From Woeseiaceae bacterium (GTDB taxonomy: Bacteria; Pseudomonadota; Gammaproteobacteria; Steroidobacterales; Woeseiaceae): a stretch of 50,316 nucleotides of DNA. Of the stretch, positions 27,593 to 38,805 are shown in pieces (position 1 is the stretch's first letter; every line of letters starts with the position of its first letter). The DNA is taken from assembly GCA_021773075.1 (NCBI GenBank), contig JAJFKT010000027.1, positions 1 to 50,316 on the forward strand, read 5' to 3'. Below the pieces are notes generated by a model. It was not told the origin of the DNA and did no database searches. It saw only the letters and a program-made list of their open reading frames with translations. Made by a program: the position numbers and the translations under genes.

Positions 27593-27642
27593 GTACCTTT
27601 AGCTACAGAATCGAATGCTGCACACTGCTACAATCCGCGCCC

Positions 27643-27951
27643 ATGGAACTCAGTGAAACTCAAAAGAAGTATCTTCGTCGCCTCGGCCATGACCTCAAAC
27701 CTCTAATTATGGTCGGTGACGCAGGCCTGACCGAAGCGCTAATGGCTGAATATAATTCGACGCTGGCTCACCATGAGCTCATCAAAGTCAAACTGCGCGG
27801 CGCTGATCGAGAATCACGCGACGCGATGATTGCTTCATTGTGCGATGAACACTCCACCGAACTCATTCAGCGCATTGGCAACGTCGCGTTGATTTACAGA
27901 CCGAATCACGACAAGAAACGTGACAAGCGACTGCGAATACCCTCCAGCTAG
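27643..27951 (+). CDS. yhbY: YhbY-family ribosome-assembly RNA-binding protein
   Basis: 102 residues from ATG 27643 (MELSETQKKYLRRLGHDLKP), the family start; the open frame further upstream lies in the rlmE promoter region. A single CRM domain with IMVGDAGLTEALM, in the place of the family's GxxG loop, and HELIKVKLRG. It associates with pre-50S particles. Divergent from rlmE; only 50 bp separate the two starts. Confidence 0.93.
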   Translation: MELSETQKKYLRRLGHDLKPLIMVGDAGLTEALMAEYNSTLAHHELIKVKLRGADRESRDAMIASLCDEHSTELIQRIGNVALIYRPNHDKKRDKRLRIPSS

Positions 27952-27959
27952 CAGCGCAG

Positions 27960-28436
27960 CTATTCGTAGCTAACCTCAATGACCTCGTAAGATTTTTCGC
28001 CGTCGGGTGCCTTGAACTCAACGCTGTCTCCTTCACTCTTGCTGATCAGGGCACGTGCGATTGGCGACGTATACGAGATCAGCCCCGTCTTGATGTCTGC
28101 CTCGTCCTGGCCAACGATTCTGTAGGTAATTTCTTTTTCAGTGTATTCGTCGAGCAATTTAATCGTTGAACCGAATATCACTTTGCCGCCAGCGTCGATT
28201 TCGGTCACGTCAATAACCTGGACATGCGACAACTTGCCTTCCAGTTCCTTGATACGACCTTCGATGAATCCCTGCTGCTCCTTCGCAGCATGATACTCGG
28301 CATTCTCTTTGAGATCGCCGTGCTCACGTGCTGATGCAATCGCCTTAATTACCATCGGCCGATCGCTACCCTTTAGCTTTTTCAGCTCCTGCTGCAGTAG
28401 CTCATGGCCACGTATTGTCATTGGCTCTTTATTCAT
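27960..28436 (-). CDS. greA: Transcription elongation factor GreA
   Basis: 158 residues. It enters the RNA polymerase secondary channel and stimulates cleavage of backtracked transcripts. N-terminal coiled coil with the acidic tip [18 protein letters not shown]-terminal FKBP-like domain with [21 protein letters not shown]. The ATG overlaps the carB stop as ATGA, so greA is translated with carAB. It converges with yhbY after 8 bp. Confidence 0.97.
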   Translation of the reverse strand: MNKEPMTIRGHELLQQELKKLKGSDRPMVIKAIASAREHGDLKENAEYHAAKEQQGFIEGRIKELEGKLSHVQVIDVTEIDAGGKVIFGSTIKLLDEYTEKEITYRIVGQDEADIKTGLISYTSPIARALISKSEGDSVEFKAPDGEKSYEVIEVSYE

Positions 28437-31400
28437 GCCACCACCTCATTGTGCAAATCCTGTAGTCGATTGACCTCACCATTGTCCAAATGTTCGATGG
28501 CACGACAAGTCGCAACCGCAGCGCCCAATGTCGTGTAATACGTAACGCCGCGGCGAACGGCTTCGGCGCGAATTGATAGTGATTCAACGATTGCCTGTTT
28601 TCCTTCTGTCGTATTGGCGATGAGGTCGATTTCACCGTTCTTGATCATATCAACGATATGTGGCCGACCTTCACGCACCTTATTGACACGTCGACAGGAT
28701 ATCCCTTCACGAGCCAGGCTTTCAGCAGTGCCGTGGGTTGCAACGATGTCGAAACCCATCTCAGTCAATAATTTTGCAAGTTCTTTGGCGCCGTCCTTGT
28801 CGCGCTCTCGTACCGAAAGCAGAGCAACGCCCTGCCGTGGCAATATTACCCCAGATGCCAGCTGCGCCTTTGCATATGCCTCTCCGAAGGTTCGTCCGAC
28901 GCCCATTACCTCGCCGGTCGACTTCATTTCCGGACCAAGAATCGGATCACTACCCGGGAATTTGATGAACGGGAATACAGCTTCTTTTACCGAGAAGTAC
29001 CCAGGGATACGCTGATTAACAAACCCCTGACTCGCGAGCGACTCGCCGACCATAACTTTTGCCGCAATTTTCGCCAACGGGAGTCCAATCGCCTTCGACA
29101 CGAACGGCGCGGTCCTTGATGCCCTTGGATTTACTTCCAGCAGGTAGACTACATTCCCCTGAATTGCGAACTGAGTGTTCATCAAACCGACAACATTCAG
29201 GCCCATTGCCAGCTTAATCACCTGCTCCTCGAGCTCTTTCTGAATCTCGGTCGACAAGCTAAATGGCGGTAAAGAACAACCAGAATCACCCGAATGAACG
29301 CCAGCCTGTTCGATGTGCTCCATCACACCGCCAATGAGCACTCGTTCGCCATCACAAATGCAGTCGACGTCAACCTCGGTTGCCAGATCCAGGAATCGAT
29401 CAAGAAGAACCGGGCTGTCGTTTGAGACATTAATCGCCGCGTCCATGTACAACGCCAGATCCTCTTCGCCATGCACCACTTCCATAGCGCGACCACCCAA
29501 TACATACGACGGTCTGACGATCAACGGGAAGCCGACGCCAGACCCCAGGTCAAGCGCTTCCTCTTTGCTGCGTGCGGTGCAGTTTGGCGGCTGCTTCAAA
29601 CCTAAATCTTCAACCAGCTTCTGGAACCGCTCACGATCCTCCGCGAGGTCGATAGAATCCGGTGACGTACCGATAATTGGTGCACCCGCCGCCTCAAGGT
29701 CTCGCGCGAGTTTTAACGGTGTTTGTCCACCGTATTGAACGATGACGCCTTTCGGTTTTTCGATCTCGATTATTTCCATGACGTCTTCGAACGTCAGGGA
29801 CTCGAAATACAGCCGGTCAGAGGTATCGTAATCCGTTGACACCGTCTCCGGATTACAGTTGACCATGATCGTCTCGTAGCCAGACTCTTTTAAAGCCAAT
29901 GCCGCGTGTACGCAGCAGTAGTCGAATTCAATTCCCTGGCCGATACGATTCGGGCCGCCGCCGAGAATCATTATTTTCGGCTTGTCAGTTGGCTCCGCTT
30001 CGCATTCTTCTTCGTAGGTTGAGTATAAATACGCGGTTGTGGTCGAAAATTCCGCTGCACAGGTATCAACCCGCTTGTAGACCGGTCGCACATTCAACTC
30101 GTGGCGTCGCTTACGTACCGCCTGTTCAGCGACATTCAAAATGCTCGCCATACGAGCATCCGAGAAGCCCTTGCGCTTCATCTTGCGCATCAGCGTCTCG
30201 TCAAGACCCGATAATCCTGCAGTGCGGATTCGTGCCTCGGAATTGACGAGATCCGCGATTTGCACAAGGAACCAGGGGTCGATGCCAGTGACCTTGGCAA
30301 CATCTTCGTAGGAATAGCCGTGACGAAGAGCATCCGCTACATACAGCAGCCGGTCCGGGCCAGGCATCCTGAGCTCGTGGCGCAAATGATCCCGATCTGC
30401 GTCGCTTGCGATTGGTCCGCAAACTTCATCCAGGCCATCAATGCCGGTTTCCAGTCCACGCAAGGCTTTCTGCAAGGATTCCTGAAAATTGCGCCCCATG
30501 GCCATCACTTCACCAACCGACTTCATTTGTGTCGTCAAACGGTCATTGGCCCCGGGAAATTTCTCGAACGTAAAGCGCGGAATTTTCGTGACCACGTAAT
30601 CAATCGTCGGCTCGAACGACGCCGGTGTCGCGCCGCCAGTAATGTCGTTCTTAAGTTCGTCGAGCGTGTAGCCAATCGCGAGCTTCGCAGCGACTTTGGC
30701 AATGGGGAATCCAGTTGCTTTTGATGCCAGTGCCGATGACCGCGACACGCGGGGGTTCATCTCAATGATCAGTACTCGCCCTGTATCAGGGCAAATGGCG
30801 AACTGCACGTTCGAGCCACCGGTCTCAACGCCGATTTTTCGTAAAACGTCAATCGACGCATTACGCAGTCGCTGGTATTCCTTATCGGTCAGAGTTTGTG
30901 CGGGGGCTACGGTAATCGAGTCCCCAGTATGTACGCCCATGGGATCGAAGTTTTCGATCGAACAAACAATAATGCAATTATCGTTGCGATCACGCACAAC
31001 CTCCATCTCAAACTCTTTCCACCCGATTACCGATTCTTCCAGCAACACCTCGGTGGTTGGCGACATTTCCAGGCCATGCGTGACAATCCGTTCGAATTCC
31101 TCACGGTTGTACGCGATGCCGCCGCCCGTTCCACCAAGCGTAAAAGAAGGCCGAATAATCGTCGGGAAACCAATCGACGCTTGTCTCTCGAGCGCTTCCT
31201 CAATCGAATGTGCGATTTCTGCACGCGGACTTTCCAGACCGATCTCGGCCATGGCTTTGCGAAATAAGTCGCGGTCCTCTGCCATATCGATGGCATCCCG
31301 GGAGGCTGCAATCAACTCAACCTTGTACTTCTCAAGGACGCCCTCACGAGCCAGGTCCAACGCACAGTTGAGTGCTGTTTGGCCACCCATCGTCGGCAGC

Positions 31401-31657
31401 AGCGCGTCCGGCCGCTCTTTTTCTATGATGCGTTCAACCGCCGACCATTGCACCGGTTCAATATAGACAGCGTCGGCCATTTCCGGGTCGGTCATGATGG
31501 TTGCCGGGTTGGAATTTACCAGTATGACTCTGTAGCCCTCCTCGCGAAGAGCTTTACAGGCCTGGGCACCTGAATAGTCAAACTCACAGGCCTGCCCGAT
31601 CACGATCGGGCCGGCGCCGATGATCAGGATGCTTTCAATGTCCGTTCTTTTAGGCAT
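28433..31657 (-). CDS. carB: Carbamoyl-phosphate synthase large chain
   Basis: 1074 residues. It makes carbamoyl phosphate from bicarbonate, two ATP and ammonia delivered by CarA. Two homologous ATP-grasp halves start with [20 protein letters not shown] and [20 protein letters not shown]. The last ~140 residues form the MGS-like allosteric domain. The length is standard (E. coli 1073). The gene lies 45 bp after carA and overlaps greA by 4 nt. Confidence 0.97.
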   Translation of the reverse strand: MPKRTDIESILIIGAGPIVIGQACEFDYSGAQACKALREEGYRVILVNSNPATIMTDPEMADAVYIEPVQWSAVERIIEKERPDALLPTMGGQTALNCALDLAREGVLEKYKVELIAASRDAIDMAEDRDLFRKAMAEIGLESPRAEIAHSIEEALERQASIGFPTIIRPSFTLGGTGGGIAYNREEFERIVTHGLEMSPTTEVLLEESVIGWKEFEMEVVRDRNDNCIIVCSIENFDPMGVHTGDSITVAPAQTLTDKEYQRLRNASIDVLRKIGVETGGSNVQFAICPDTGRVLIIEMNPRVSRSSALASKATGFPIAKVAAKLAIGYTLDELKNDITGGATPASFEPTIDYVVTKIPRFTFEKFPGANDRLTTQMKSVGEVMAMGRNFQESLQKALRGLETGIDGLDEVCGPIASDADRDHLRHELRMPGPDRLLYVADALRHGYSYEDVAKVTGIDPWFLVQIADLVNSEARIRTAGLSGLDETLMRKMKRKGFSDARMASILNVAEQAVRKRRHELNVRPVYKRVDTCAAEFSTTTAYLYSTYEEECEAEPTDKPKIMILGGGPNRIGQGIEFDYCCVHAALALKESGYETIMVNCNPETVSTDYDTSDRLYFESLTFEDVMEIIEIEKPKGVIVQYGGQTPLKLARDLEAAGAPIIGTSPDSIDLAEDRERFQKLVEDLGLKQPPNCTARSKEEALDLGSGVGFPLIVRPSYVLGGRAMEVVHGEEDLALYMDAAINVSNDSPVLLDRFLDLATEVDVDCICDGERVLIGGVMEHIEQAGVHSGDSGCSLPPFSLSTEIQKELEEQVIKLAMGLNVVGLMNTQFAIQGNVVYLLEVNPRASRTAPFVSKAIGLPLAKIAAKVMVGESLASQGFVNQRIPGYFSVKEAVFPFIKFPGSDPILGPEMKSTGEVMGVGRTFGEAYAKAQLASGVILPRQGVALLSVRERDKDGAKELAKLLTEMGFDIVATHGTAESLAREGISCRRVNKVREGRPHIVDMIKNGEIDLIANTTEGKQAIVESLSIRAEAVRRGVTYYTTLGAAVATCRAIEHLDNGEVNRLQDLHNEVVA

Positions 31658-31702
31658 ACTTTAGTTTAAGTAATCTTTATATCGTATTGTTTTTTATGAA
31701 CT

Positions 31703-32860
31703 TCATTTGGAAAGCATGGCTCTTGTACCACCTTTTTTCTGCTCATCCATTTGCTGAATAAAACGATCAAACAGCGGCAATAAATCGTGTGGGCCCGGGC
31801 TCGCCTCAGGATGCCCCTGGAAGCCAAACGCAGGCTTGTCGGTAAATGCGATGCCTTGCAAGCTCCCATCAAACAGTGAGCGGTGTGTCGGGACAACGTT
31901 CTCCGGCAAGGTCGATTCATCAACCGCGAAGCCGTGATTCTGGCTGCTAATCATTACCCGACTGCTTTCGAGGTCTTGAACCGGGTGATTTGCGCCGTGG
32001 TGCCCGAACTTCATCTTCTCGGTCTTCGCTCCGGCAGCCAGCGCGAGCAATTGGTGCCCCAGGCAAATCCCGAATATGGGTGTACCCGCCTCAAGAAACG
32101 TCTGGATTGCGGAGATAGCGTAGTCGCAGGGTTCCGGGTCGCCAGGCCCGTTGGACAGAAAGATCCCATCCGGATTGAACGCGTAGGCTTCTTCAGCGGT
32201 GGTCTTCGCTGGTACCACCGTCAGCCGACAATCCATATCTGATAATAAGCGCAAGATATTGCGCTTCACACCAAAGTCGTAGGTGACGACGTGATACGGC
32301 GCGATACGGCGACTCATCACTCTCGGCTTGCGACCGAATGTGGTGCCATGACACCACTGGTAGGCCGATTTTGTGGTGACAAACTTGGCGAGATCCATAC
32401 CGGAGATACCCGGAAACTTGTTGGCATGCGCAACCGCTGTCTCAACAGCCTGTTCGCCAGTCATGATGCATGCCGACTGAGCGCCCTTCTCACGAATCAA
32501 ACGGGTCAATTTACGCGTGTCGATGTCAGCGATGGCGACCGTGTTGCCCTGACGCAGGAAATCCGCAATCGTTCTTTCAGAACGCCAGCTACTGGTCAGC
32601 ATCGTGCTATCCCGCACAATCAGACCGGACGCATGAATCTTGTCGGACTCCATGTCATCGCTATTGGTACCGGTATTGCCGATATGAGGATAAGTCAGGG
32701 TCACGATCTGGCGGCAATACGACGGGTCAGTCAGGATCTCCTGGTAGCCCGTCATCGAAGTATTGAAAACCACTTCGCCGATAGTCCGGCCTTCAGCACC
32801 GATCGAAGTGCCATGAAAAACCGTGCCATCCTGTAACGCTAGTATTGCTGGCGTGCTCAA
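31703..32860 (-). CDS. carA: Carbamoyl-phosphate synthase small chain (glutaminase)
   Basis: 385 residues. A class I glutamine amidotransferase that supplies ammonia to CarB. The catalytic triad is Cys266 in GICLGHQ with His350 and Glu352 in GHPEASPGP. The N-terminal half has the family motif [17 protein letters not shown]. It starts with TTG (32860): an AGGATCG sequence lies 4 bases upstream and the next in-frame codons are [11 protein letters not shown], matching the family. Confidence 0.96.
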   Translation of the reverse strand: MSTPAILALQDGTVFHGTSIGAEGRTIGEVVFNTSMTGYQEILTDPSYCRQIVTLTYPHIGNTGTNSDDMESDKIHASGLIVRDSTMLTSSWRSERTIADFLRQGNTVAIADIDTRKLTRLIREKGAQSACIMTGEQAVETAVAHANKFPGISGMDLAKFVTTKSAYQWCHGTTFGRKPRVMSRRIAPYHVVTYDFGVKRNILRLLSDMDCRLTVVPAKTTAEEAYAFNPDGIFLSNGPGDPEPCDYAISAIQTFLEAGTPIFGICLGHQLLALAAGAKTEKMKFGHHGANHPVQDLESSRVMISSQNHGFAVDESTLPENVVPTHRSLFDGSLQGIAFTDKPAFGFQGHPEASPGPHDLLPLFDRFIQQMDEQKKGGTRAMLSK

Positions 32861-32939
32861 TTACGATCCTCACGATGAACCAATATCAGATCGGTTGAGG
32901 ATCAGGTCGTCGCAATATCTGCCGGTTGCAGATGCACAA

Positions 32940-32965
32940 AAGCGGAAGGACTTCGCCTTCCGCTT
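32940..32965 (-). terminator. Hairpin after dapB, before carA
   Basis: Perfect 10-bp stem AAGCGGAAGG/CCTTCCGCTT with a 6-base loop. On the minus strand it ends CTTTTG, a short T-run. It could end the grpE-dnaK-dnaJ-dapB transcript or act as an attenuator before carA, whose TTG is 79 bp further on. Confidence 0.6.
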
Positions 32966-33063
32966 GCAACTTCGCTGACCGCCCAGCGATCCGGCGTAGT
33001 TTACTTAAGGGGCGCTGTTCACGCCAGCCACAAATAGCACTTATTTGCGCCTAATGATCGAAT

Positions 33064-33786
33064 TCAGGTGCTAAACAATACGTCTTGCATCGAATACTGG
33101 CCTGGGCCCTGATTAGGCGCCCATCGAGCCGCACGAATAGCGCCATCAGCAAATACCTGGCGAGTCGTGACGCTGTGGGAGAACGTGAGCTTTTCGGTCG
33201 CCGAGCGCATGCTCACCTCGTGATCTCCCGGGATTTCACCACGCCGTTCCACCGCAAATGACACGCTACCCGTTCCTGTTTCTCCACGGCTCGATGCGAT
33301 CGCCTCGGCGAGCTTCAGGGCGGTCCCCGACGGAGAGTCTTTCTTGTGCACGTGGTGAACTTCAGCGATCTCTATCTCGAAGCCGGCGCCCAACGACGCG
33401 GAGGCCTCCCGAACGGAGCGCTCCAGCACGGCGATCCCAAGACTCATATTCCGATCAAATACCAAAGGAACCTGCCCGGATGTTTTCACCAGCTTTTTCA
33501 GCTGTGTTTCGTTCAGCCCGCTGACACCACAAACCAGCGGTTTTTTTTGCTCGACGACGGCATCCAGTACAATCTCAGTACCCTCAGGCAGGCTAAAGTC
33601 GATGACGACATCGCAACGAGCGATGAGCTCATTGATGCACTGGCCGCGCTCCCAAACGCCTACAGACACAAGGTCTGGCTGGCTTTGAATAGTAGTGACA
33701 ATAGTCTGACCCATGCGTCCGGCACCGGCGACGGCTATCTTAAGCGGTGTGCGATTGATGTCGCGCTCCTCGATTGGAAACGCCAA
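33064..33786 (-). CDS. dapB: 4-hydroxy-tetrahydrodipicolinate reductase
   Basis: 240 residues, shorter than the 273 of E. coli. Lysine/diaminopimelate pathway. Nucleotide-binding loop AVAGAGRMGQ near residue 20; catalytic and substrate region EVHHVHKKDSPSGTALKLAEAI with the His pair and Lys; late motif GDHEV. The shortening falls after the first beta strands (VSVGVWERGQCINELIARC), where the longer enzymes have an extra loop region. It is 5 bp after dnaJ. Confidence 0.94.
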   Translation of the reverse strand: MAFPIEERDINRTPLKIAVAGAGRMGQTIVTTIQSQPDLVSVGVWERGQCINELIARCDVVIDFSLPEGTEIVLDAVVEQKKPLVCGVSGLNETQLKKLVKTSGQVPLVFDRNMSLGIAVLERSVREASASLGAGFEIEIAEVHHVHKKDSPSGTALKLAEAIASSRGETGTGSVSFAVERRGEIPGDHEVSMRSATEKLTFSHSVTTRQVFADGAIRAARWAPNQGPGQYSMQDVLFST

Positions 33787-33791
33787 TACTA

Positions 33792-34922
33792 CTATTGACT
33801 GATGCGATCAAAAAACCGTTTTACGGTATCGAGCCAGCCATCAGCACGCGGGCTGTGCTTATCACCACCGGTTTTTAGCGAGGTCTGGAACTTCTCAAGC
33901 AGGTCTTCCTGCTCGGCAGTCAGATTAATTGGTGTCTCTACAGCAACCTGTGCAAACAGATCGCCCTGACGGGAATCGCGAACGGTGATTACACCCTTTC
34001 CTCTTAAGCGAAAGATTTTTCCAGACTGAGTCCCAGCAGGTACCTTAAGTGATACATGGCCATTCAGAGTCGGAAGCTCGACTTCGCCGCCCAGGGTTGC
34101 AGTGGCGAAACTTATCGGCACTTCGCAGGCAAGATTCGCGCCGTCGCGCTCAAATATCTTGTGCTTGCTGACACGTAGCTCGACATACAGGTCGCCAGCG
34201 GGGCCACCATTGCGGCCGGCTTCACCTTCGCCCGACAAGCGAATTCGATCGCCGTTATCAACACCCGCAGGCACTTTGACCGACAGCGTTAGGGTTTTTC
34301 TTTTACGGCCACGCCCATGGCAATCATCGCAGGGGTCACTGATGGTCGTGCCAACACCTTTACAGGCAGGACAAGTCTGCTGAACGGAAAAGAAACCTTG
34401 CTGCATTCGTACCTGACCTACACCACCGCAGGTAGAACAAGTTTCAGGCGTCGACCCTTTCCTGGCACCCGATCCATCGCAGGTCTCGCAACTGATCTGG
34501 GTTGGTACGTCTATTTCAACGGTATCACCGGAAACGGCTTTTTCCAGATCCAGCTTTAGTTCATAACCAAGGTCTGCACCGCGGAACACCTGCGGCCCAC
34601 CGCCGCCGCGCCGGCCACCACCAAATATGTCGCCGAATACATCGCCAAAAATGTCACCAAATCCTTCCGCGCCGCTTTGTCCGCCGGCACCCGCTCGCAG
34701 CCCGTCATGTCCAAACTGGTCGTAAGTGGCTTTTTTGTCCGAGTTCTTTAAAACCTCGTAAGCCTCTTTGGCTTCTTTGAATTTCTTCTCGGAATCACCG
34801 GCATCATCTTTGTTGCGATCCGGATGAAATTTCATAGCAAGGCGGCGATAAGCCTTCTTGATCTCATCGGCCGATGCCGATTTCGATACGCCGAGTACTT
34901 CGTAATAGTCGCGTTTAGACAT
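33792..34922 (-). CDS. dnaJ: Chaperone protein DnaJ
   Basis: 376 residues. J domain with His33-Pro34-Asp35, Gly-rich linker with [21 protein letters not shown], four CxxCxGxG zinc-binding repeats ([32 protein letters not shown]), then the C-terminal substrate domains. Co-chaperone of DnaK, 36 bp downstream of dnaK. Confidence 0.97.
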   Translation of the reverse strand: MSKRDYYEVLGVSKSASADEIKKAYRRLAMKFHPDRNKDDAGDSEKKFKEAKEAYEVLKNSDKKATYDQFGHDGLRAGAGGQSGAEGFGDIFGDVFGDIFGGGRRGGGGPQVFRGADLGYELKLDLEKAVSGDTVEIDVPTQISCETCDGSGARKGSTPETCSTCGGVGQVRMQQGFFSVQQTCPACKGVGTTISDPCDDCHGRGRKRKTLTLSVKVPAGVDNGDRIRLSGEGEAGRNGGPAGDLYVELRVSKHKIFERDGANLACEVPISFATATLGGEVELPTLNGHVSLKVPAGTQSGKIFRLRGKGVITVRDSRQGDLFAQVAVETPINLTAEQEDLLEKFQTSLKTGGDKHSPRADGWLDTVKRFFDRISQ

Positions 34923-34958
34923 GCTTAGCTTTTAGGTTTCGAGGTTCAGATTCGTTGA

Positions 34959-36881
34959 TCAGGACTTGTCGTCTTTATCAACTTCCTCGAATTCTGCATC
35001 AACAACATCGTCTGCGGCCGCTGCATCCCCGGCACCTTCATCGCCGGTGCCAGCCTCTGCTGCCTGTTCCGCATACATTTTTTGCGCAAGCGCAGCTGAC
35101 GCCTCACCCAATGCGGCTGTTTTGGTATCGATGGCATCCTTCTCATCGCCCTCGAGAGCTGTCTTGAGATCAGACACAGCATTCTCAATCGCCATGCGTT
35201 CTTCAGCCGAGGCCTTTTCACCAGCCTCTTCGAGCGTTTTCTCGGCAGCATGGATCAACCCATCGGCCTGATTACGCGCGTCCACGAGTTCGCGGAACTT
35301 ACGGTCCTCTTCCGCATGACTCTCGGCATCACTCACCATTTTCTCGATCTCGTCGTCAGACAATCCACTGGATGCCTTGATCACGATGTTCTGGCTCTTG
35401 CCGGTTGCTTTGTCTTTAGCCGATACATTGAGAATGCCGTTGGCATCGATATCAAATATCACCTCAATCTGAGGCAAGCCACGCGGCGATGGCGGGATGT
35501 CCGCCAAATCGAATCGACCCAGTGACTTGTTGTCCGCGCTACGCTCACGCTCGCCCTGCAGCACATGAATGGTCACCGCCGTCTGGTTGTCGTCAGCCGT
35601 TGAGAAAATCTGCTCAGCGTTCGCCGGAATGGTCGTGTTCTTGTCGATCAACTTCGTCATGACGGCGCCCTGCGTCTCAATACCGAGAGACAGTGGGGTT
35701 ACGTCCAGCAACAACACATCCTTAACATCACCGGCCAGAACACCACCTTGAATGGCGGCGCCCAGAGCAACAGCTTCATCAGGATTCACATCGCGACGCG
35801 GCTCTTTACCGAAGAAGTTCTGCACCTCCTCTTGCACCTTAGGCATACGGATCTGGCCACCTACGAGGATGACATCATCAATCTCGTTCACCTTGAGGCC
35901 TGCGTCTTTTAACGCTGTCTTGCAAGGGCCGATCGTTCGGGCAATCAGCTCTTCAACCAGTGACTCAAGCTTCGCCCGAGTCAATTTGATGTTGAGATGC
36001 TTAGGCCCGCTGGCGTCAGCAGTGATGTACGGTAAATTGACTTCTGTCTGCTGCTGCGTACTGAGTTCGACCTTGGCTTTTTCCGCCGCCTCTTTTAGAC
36101 GCTGCATGGCCAATGGATCTGCTTTGATATCGACGCCGCTTTCGCGCAAGAATTCCGCGGTCAGGTATTCGATAACCCGCATGTCGAAGTCTTCACCACC
36201 GAGGAACGTATCACCGTTGGTCGCAAGCACTTCGAACTGATGCTCGCCATCAACTTCTGCGATCTCGATTATCGACACATCGAACGTTCCGCCACCGAGA
36301 TCAAACACGGCAATTTTAGCATCGCCGCGTTTCTTATCCATACCGTAAGCCAATGCTGCCGCGGTTGGCTCATTAATAATTCTCTTTACGTCCAGTCCAG
36401 CGATCTTGCCTGCATCTTTAGTTGCCTGACGCTGTGAGTCATTGAAGTAAGCCGGGACGGTTACGACCGCTTCTGTCACCGCTTCGCCGAGGTAGTCTTC
36501 GGCCGTCTTCTTCATTTTCATGAGAACCCGAGCGGAAATCTCCGGCGGAGCCATTTTCTTGCCGTTTGCCTCGACCCATGCATCACCGTTATCCGCTTTC
36601 GCGATGGTGTACGACACCATATCGATGTCGCGCTGAACAACATCATCATCAAATTTGCGGCCGATCAGGCGCTTAACCGCGAACAGTGTGTTGGTCGGAT
36701 TGGTGACCGCCTGACGCTTGGCTGACTGGCCAACCAAAACCTGATCATCCTTGCTGAACGCAACGATGGACGGTGTTGTGCGATCACCTTCGCTGTTTTC
36801 GATAACCTTGGGGGCATCGCCCTCCATGACTGCAACGCAGGAGTTCGTGGTACCAAGGTCGATACCAATAACTTTACCCAT
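34959..36881 (-). CDS. dnaK: Chaperone protein DnaK
   Basis: 640-residue Hsp70. N-terminal ATPase starts [20 protein letters not shown]; phosphate loops include [15 protein letters not shown]. The linker region [15 protein letters not shown] leads into the peptide-binding domain and an alpha-helical lid. The end is rich in Asp and Glu ([13 protein letters not shown]). A sigma32-type promoter lies upstream. Confidence 0.98.
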   Translation of the reverse strand: MGKVIGIDLGTTNSCVAVMEGDAPKVIENSEGDRTTPSIVAFSKDDQVLVGQSAKRQAVTNPTNTLFAVKRLIGRKFDDDVVQRDIDMVSYTIAKADNGDAWVEANGKKMAPPEISARVLMKMKKTAEDYLGEAVTEAVVTVPAYFNDSQRQATKDAGKIAGLDVKRIINEPTAAALAYGMDKKRGDAKIAVFDLGGGTFDVSIIEIAEVDGEHQFEVLATNGDTFLGGEDFDMRVIEYLTAEFLRESGVDIKADPLAMQRLKEAAEKAKVELSTQQQTEVNLPYITADASGPKHLNIKLTRAKLESLVEELIARTIGPCKTALKDAGLKVNEIDDVILVGGQIRMPKVQEEVQNFFGKEPRRDVNPDEAVALGAAIQGGVLAGDVKDVLLLDVTPLSLGIETQGAVMTKLIDKNTTIPANAEQIFSTADDNQTAVTIHVLQGERERSADNKSLGRFDLADIPPSPRGLPQIEVIFDIDANGILNVSAKDKATGKSQNIVIKASSGLSDDEIEKMVSDAESHAEEDRKFRELVDARNQADGLIHAAEKTLEEAGEKASAEERMAIENAVSDLKTALEGDEKDAIDTKTAALGEASAALAQKMYAEQAAEAGTGDEGAGDAAAADDVVDAEFEEVDKDDKS

Positions 36882-36923
36882 GTCTTTTATACTCCATAAA
36901 ATGTGTAATCAAACTGGCTGTCT

Positions 36924-36951
36924 AGGTGGGGTTGGTAGCCCGTGTTTCAAG
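36924..36951 (-). promoter_or_regulatory. Sigma32-type heat-shock promoter of dnaK
   Basis: On the minus strand CTTGAAA, 13 bases, CCCCACCT, against the consensus CTTGAAA-N11-15-CCCCATNT. The -10 end is about 42 bp before the dnaK ATG. Confidence 0.8.
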
Positions 36952-36993
36952 CCAAATTTCCTTAAGCGAGACAAGAATGTTGGCCAAATGTCC

Positions 36994-37557
36994 CTATTCT
37001 GCTGCTACTACGACCATTGCGGGCCGCAACAGGCGACCATTTAGGGAGTAACCCTTCTGCACCACGCTTGTGACCGACCCTGGCTCTACGTCATCTGAGG
37101 GCTGCATGCTAATCGCTTCATGTAACTCCGGGTCGAACGGTTCACCGGCCGGGTCAAGCTCCTCAATACCAAACTGCAGCATTGTCGTGCCGAGAATTTT
37201 AAGCGTCACCTCGCTGCCTTCCAGAAGGCTCTCGATACTCGCATTGTCCGCTGCAGCCAGTCCCATCTCGAGGCTGTCTTTGACGGCAAGCAGCTCGCGA
37301 CCAAAGCGTTCCAGCGCAAAGCGATGCGCGTTCTCTACATCTCGCGCTGCTCGTTTTCGAACATTCTCGAGTTCAGCGGCCGTTCGCAGATAGCGATCCC
37401 AGTTTTCCGCAGCCTTGGCCTCGGCCTGCTCCAACTCAGAAATCTCGCCCTCGGGCTCATCAAGCTGCTCAGCTTCCACTGCCTCAGTCTCACCGATCTC
37501 GTCCGCGGCAAGCGGCTCCTCGATTTCTTCGTCCGGGCGTTCAGCCTGTTCATTCAT
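36994..37557 (-). CDS. grpE: Nucleotide exchange factor GrpE
   Basis: 187 residues from ATG 37557 (MNEQAERPDEEIEE); nine codons upstream are open but not family-like. The N-terminal 45 residues are acidic and disordered, a long helix follows (ENWDRYLRTAAELENVRKRA), and the C-terminal beta domain has PAGEPFDPELHEAI and VQKGYSLNGRLLRPAMVVVA. It releases ADP from DnaK. It lies between hrcA and dnaK. Confidence 0.96.
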   Translation of the reverse strand: MNEQAERPDEEIEEPLAADEIGETEAVEAEQLDEPEGEISELEQAEAKAAENWDRYLRTAAELENVRKRAARDVENAHRFALERFGRELLAVKDSLEMGLAAADNASIESLLEGSEVTLKILGTTMLQFGIEELDPAGEPFDPELHEAISMQPSDDVEPGSVTSVVQKGYSLNGRLLRPAMVVVAAE

Positions 37558-37624
37558 TGATTTACTGCTCCAAAACAGAGGCACCGGTTGCTAAAAGGCG
37601 GCCGATGCGCGAAAGACGTCCGGA

Positions 37625-37652
37625 TTTTGGGGATTGGGTGAAAAATATCAAG
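37625..37652 (-). promoter_or_regulatory. Sigma32-type heat-shock promoter of grpE
   Basis: Minus-strand CTTGATA, 13 bases, CCCCAAAA, close to the sigma32 consensus; the -10 end is 67 bp before the grpE ATG. No CIRCE operator (TTAGCACTC-N9-GAGTGCTAA) is visible here. Confidence 0.65.
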
Positions 37653-37688
37653 AGCAAAGGCAAAAAAACTGGCTACATCGGCTCTTTT

Positions 37689-38747
37689 TTAGCTGTTTTG
37701 GCTCAGCGCTGACTCGAGCAGCCGGGCTGTGACATCGACAATCGGCACAACACGGTCGTAGGCCATCCTCGTTGGACCGATTACGCCAAGTACGCCAATC
37801 GTGTCATCGTCGACATGATACGGCGCAGTTATGACGCTACACCCATCGAAAATCTGGTAGCCAGATTCTTCGCCGATAAATATCTGCACCCCTTTGGCGT
37901 TGATGCTCCGATCCAGCAAATCAAGAATCAGGCGCTTCCGCGAAAAGGCATCGAACAGGCCGCGCAGCGTATCGACATTCGATAACTCGGCGAAGTCCAT
38001 CAAGTTGGTCTCGCCCGCTACGACGTACTTGTTGTCGGGGTCCGAAGCTCCGTCCATTGCGGATTGAGCCACGGAAATGATGCTGTGCATCGTTTGATTC
38101 ATCGAATCGCGTGTCGAATCCAGGTCATCAAGCAATTGGCTTCGGACTTTATCGAGCGGCAGCCCGGCATAGTGTGCGTTGATGAAATTTTGAGCCTGCT
38201 GTAATTCGGACGAAGAGTAGTCACGATCGGTATGCAGAATCCGGTTTTGCACTTCTGTGTCGTTGACAACCAGGATCACCAGTACCCGGTTTTCCGACAG
38301 CGGCAAGAACTCGATCTGTCTAAGCGTCGTCTGATGCGCCCTTGGCACCGTTACTACACCAGCCATGCTGGTGAAGTCAGAAAGCATGCTCGAGACCGCT
38401 CCGACGAACCCATCAGGGTTATCGGAGTCACCACGAATTTGTGCCTGAATGCGCCGAATTTCGGTATCGCCGGGCTGTCTGTAGCGCACCAGTGTATCGA
38501 CAAAAAGGCGGTAGCCCCTGGGAGTTGGGACCCGACCGGCCGACGTATGCGGGGCCGAAACCAGGCCCATCTCCTCGAGATCCGACATCACATTGCGGAT
38601 TGTGGCTGGACTTAGATCCAAACCTGCGTCTTTGGAGAGTGTCCTGGAGCCAACTGGCATCCCGTCCTGAATGTACCGCTGGATCAGCACACGTAGCAGA
38701 TGCTGGCCGCGATCGTTGGGAACTGGATTGGTAGTTTCAGCTGACAT
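37689..38747 (-). CDS. hrcA: Heat-inducible transcription repressor HrcA
   Basis: 352 residues. The N-terminal winged helix holds LLRVLIQRYIQDGMPVGSRTLSKDAGLDLSPATIRNVM and ends SAPHTSAGRVPT, diagnostic of HrcA. A GAF-like sensor domain and dimer region follow. HrcA binds CIRCE sites at groE or dnaK operons and needs GroEL to fold. It heads the hrcA-grpE-dnaK-dnaJ row, but I find no CIRCE in this window, so its operator may be elsewhere, for example at groESL. Confidence 0.95.
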   Translation of the reverse strand: MSAETTNPVPNDRGQHLLRVLIQRYIQDGMPVGSRTLSKDAGLDLSPATIRNVMSDLEEMGLVSAPHTSAGRVPTPRGYRLFVDTLVRYRQPGDTEIRRIQAQIRGDSDNPDGFVGAVSSMLSDFTSMAGVVTVPRAHQTTLRQIEFLPLSENRVLVILVVNDTEVQNRILHTDRDYSSSELQQAQNFINAHYAGLPLDKVRSQLLDDLDSTRDSMNQTMHSIISVAQSAMDGASDPDNKYVVAGETNLMDFAELSNVDTLRGLFDAFSRKRLILDLLDRSINAKGVQIFIGEESGYQIFDGCSVITAPYHVDDDTIGVLGVIGPTRMAYDRVVPIVDVTARLLESALSQNS

Positions 38748-38805
38748 TCAAAGGAAACGCTAGCAATGGCTTGGCGGTGGGTCAAGGGTTTGCCACAATC
38801 AGCCA

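Noticed and set aside
37689..38805. CIRCE operator near hrcA
   Set aside because: Looked for TTAGCACTC-N9-GAGTGCTAA on both strands around hrcA, grpE and dnaK and found no match.
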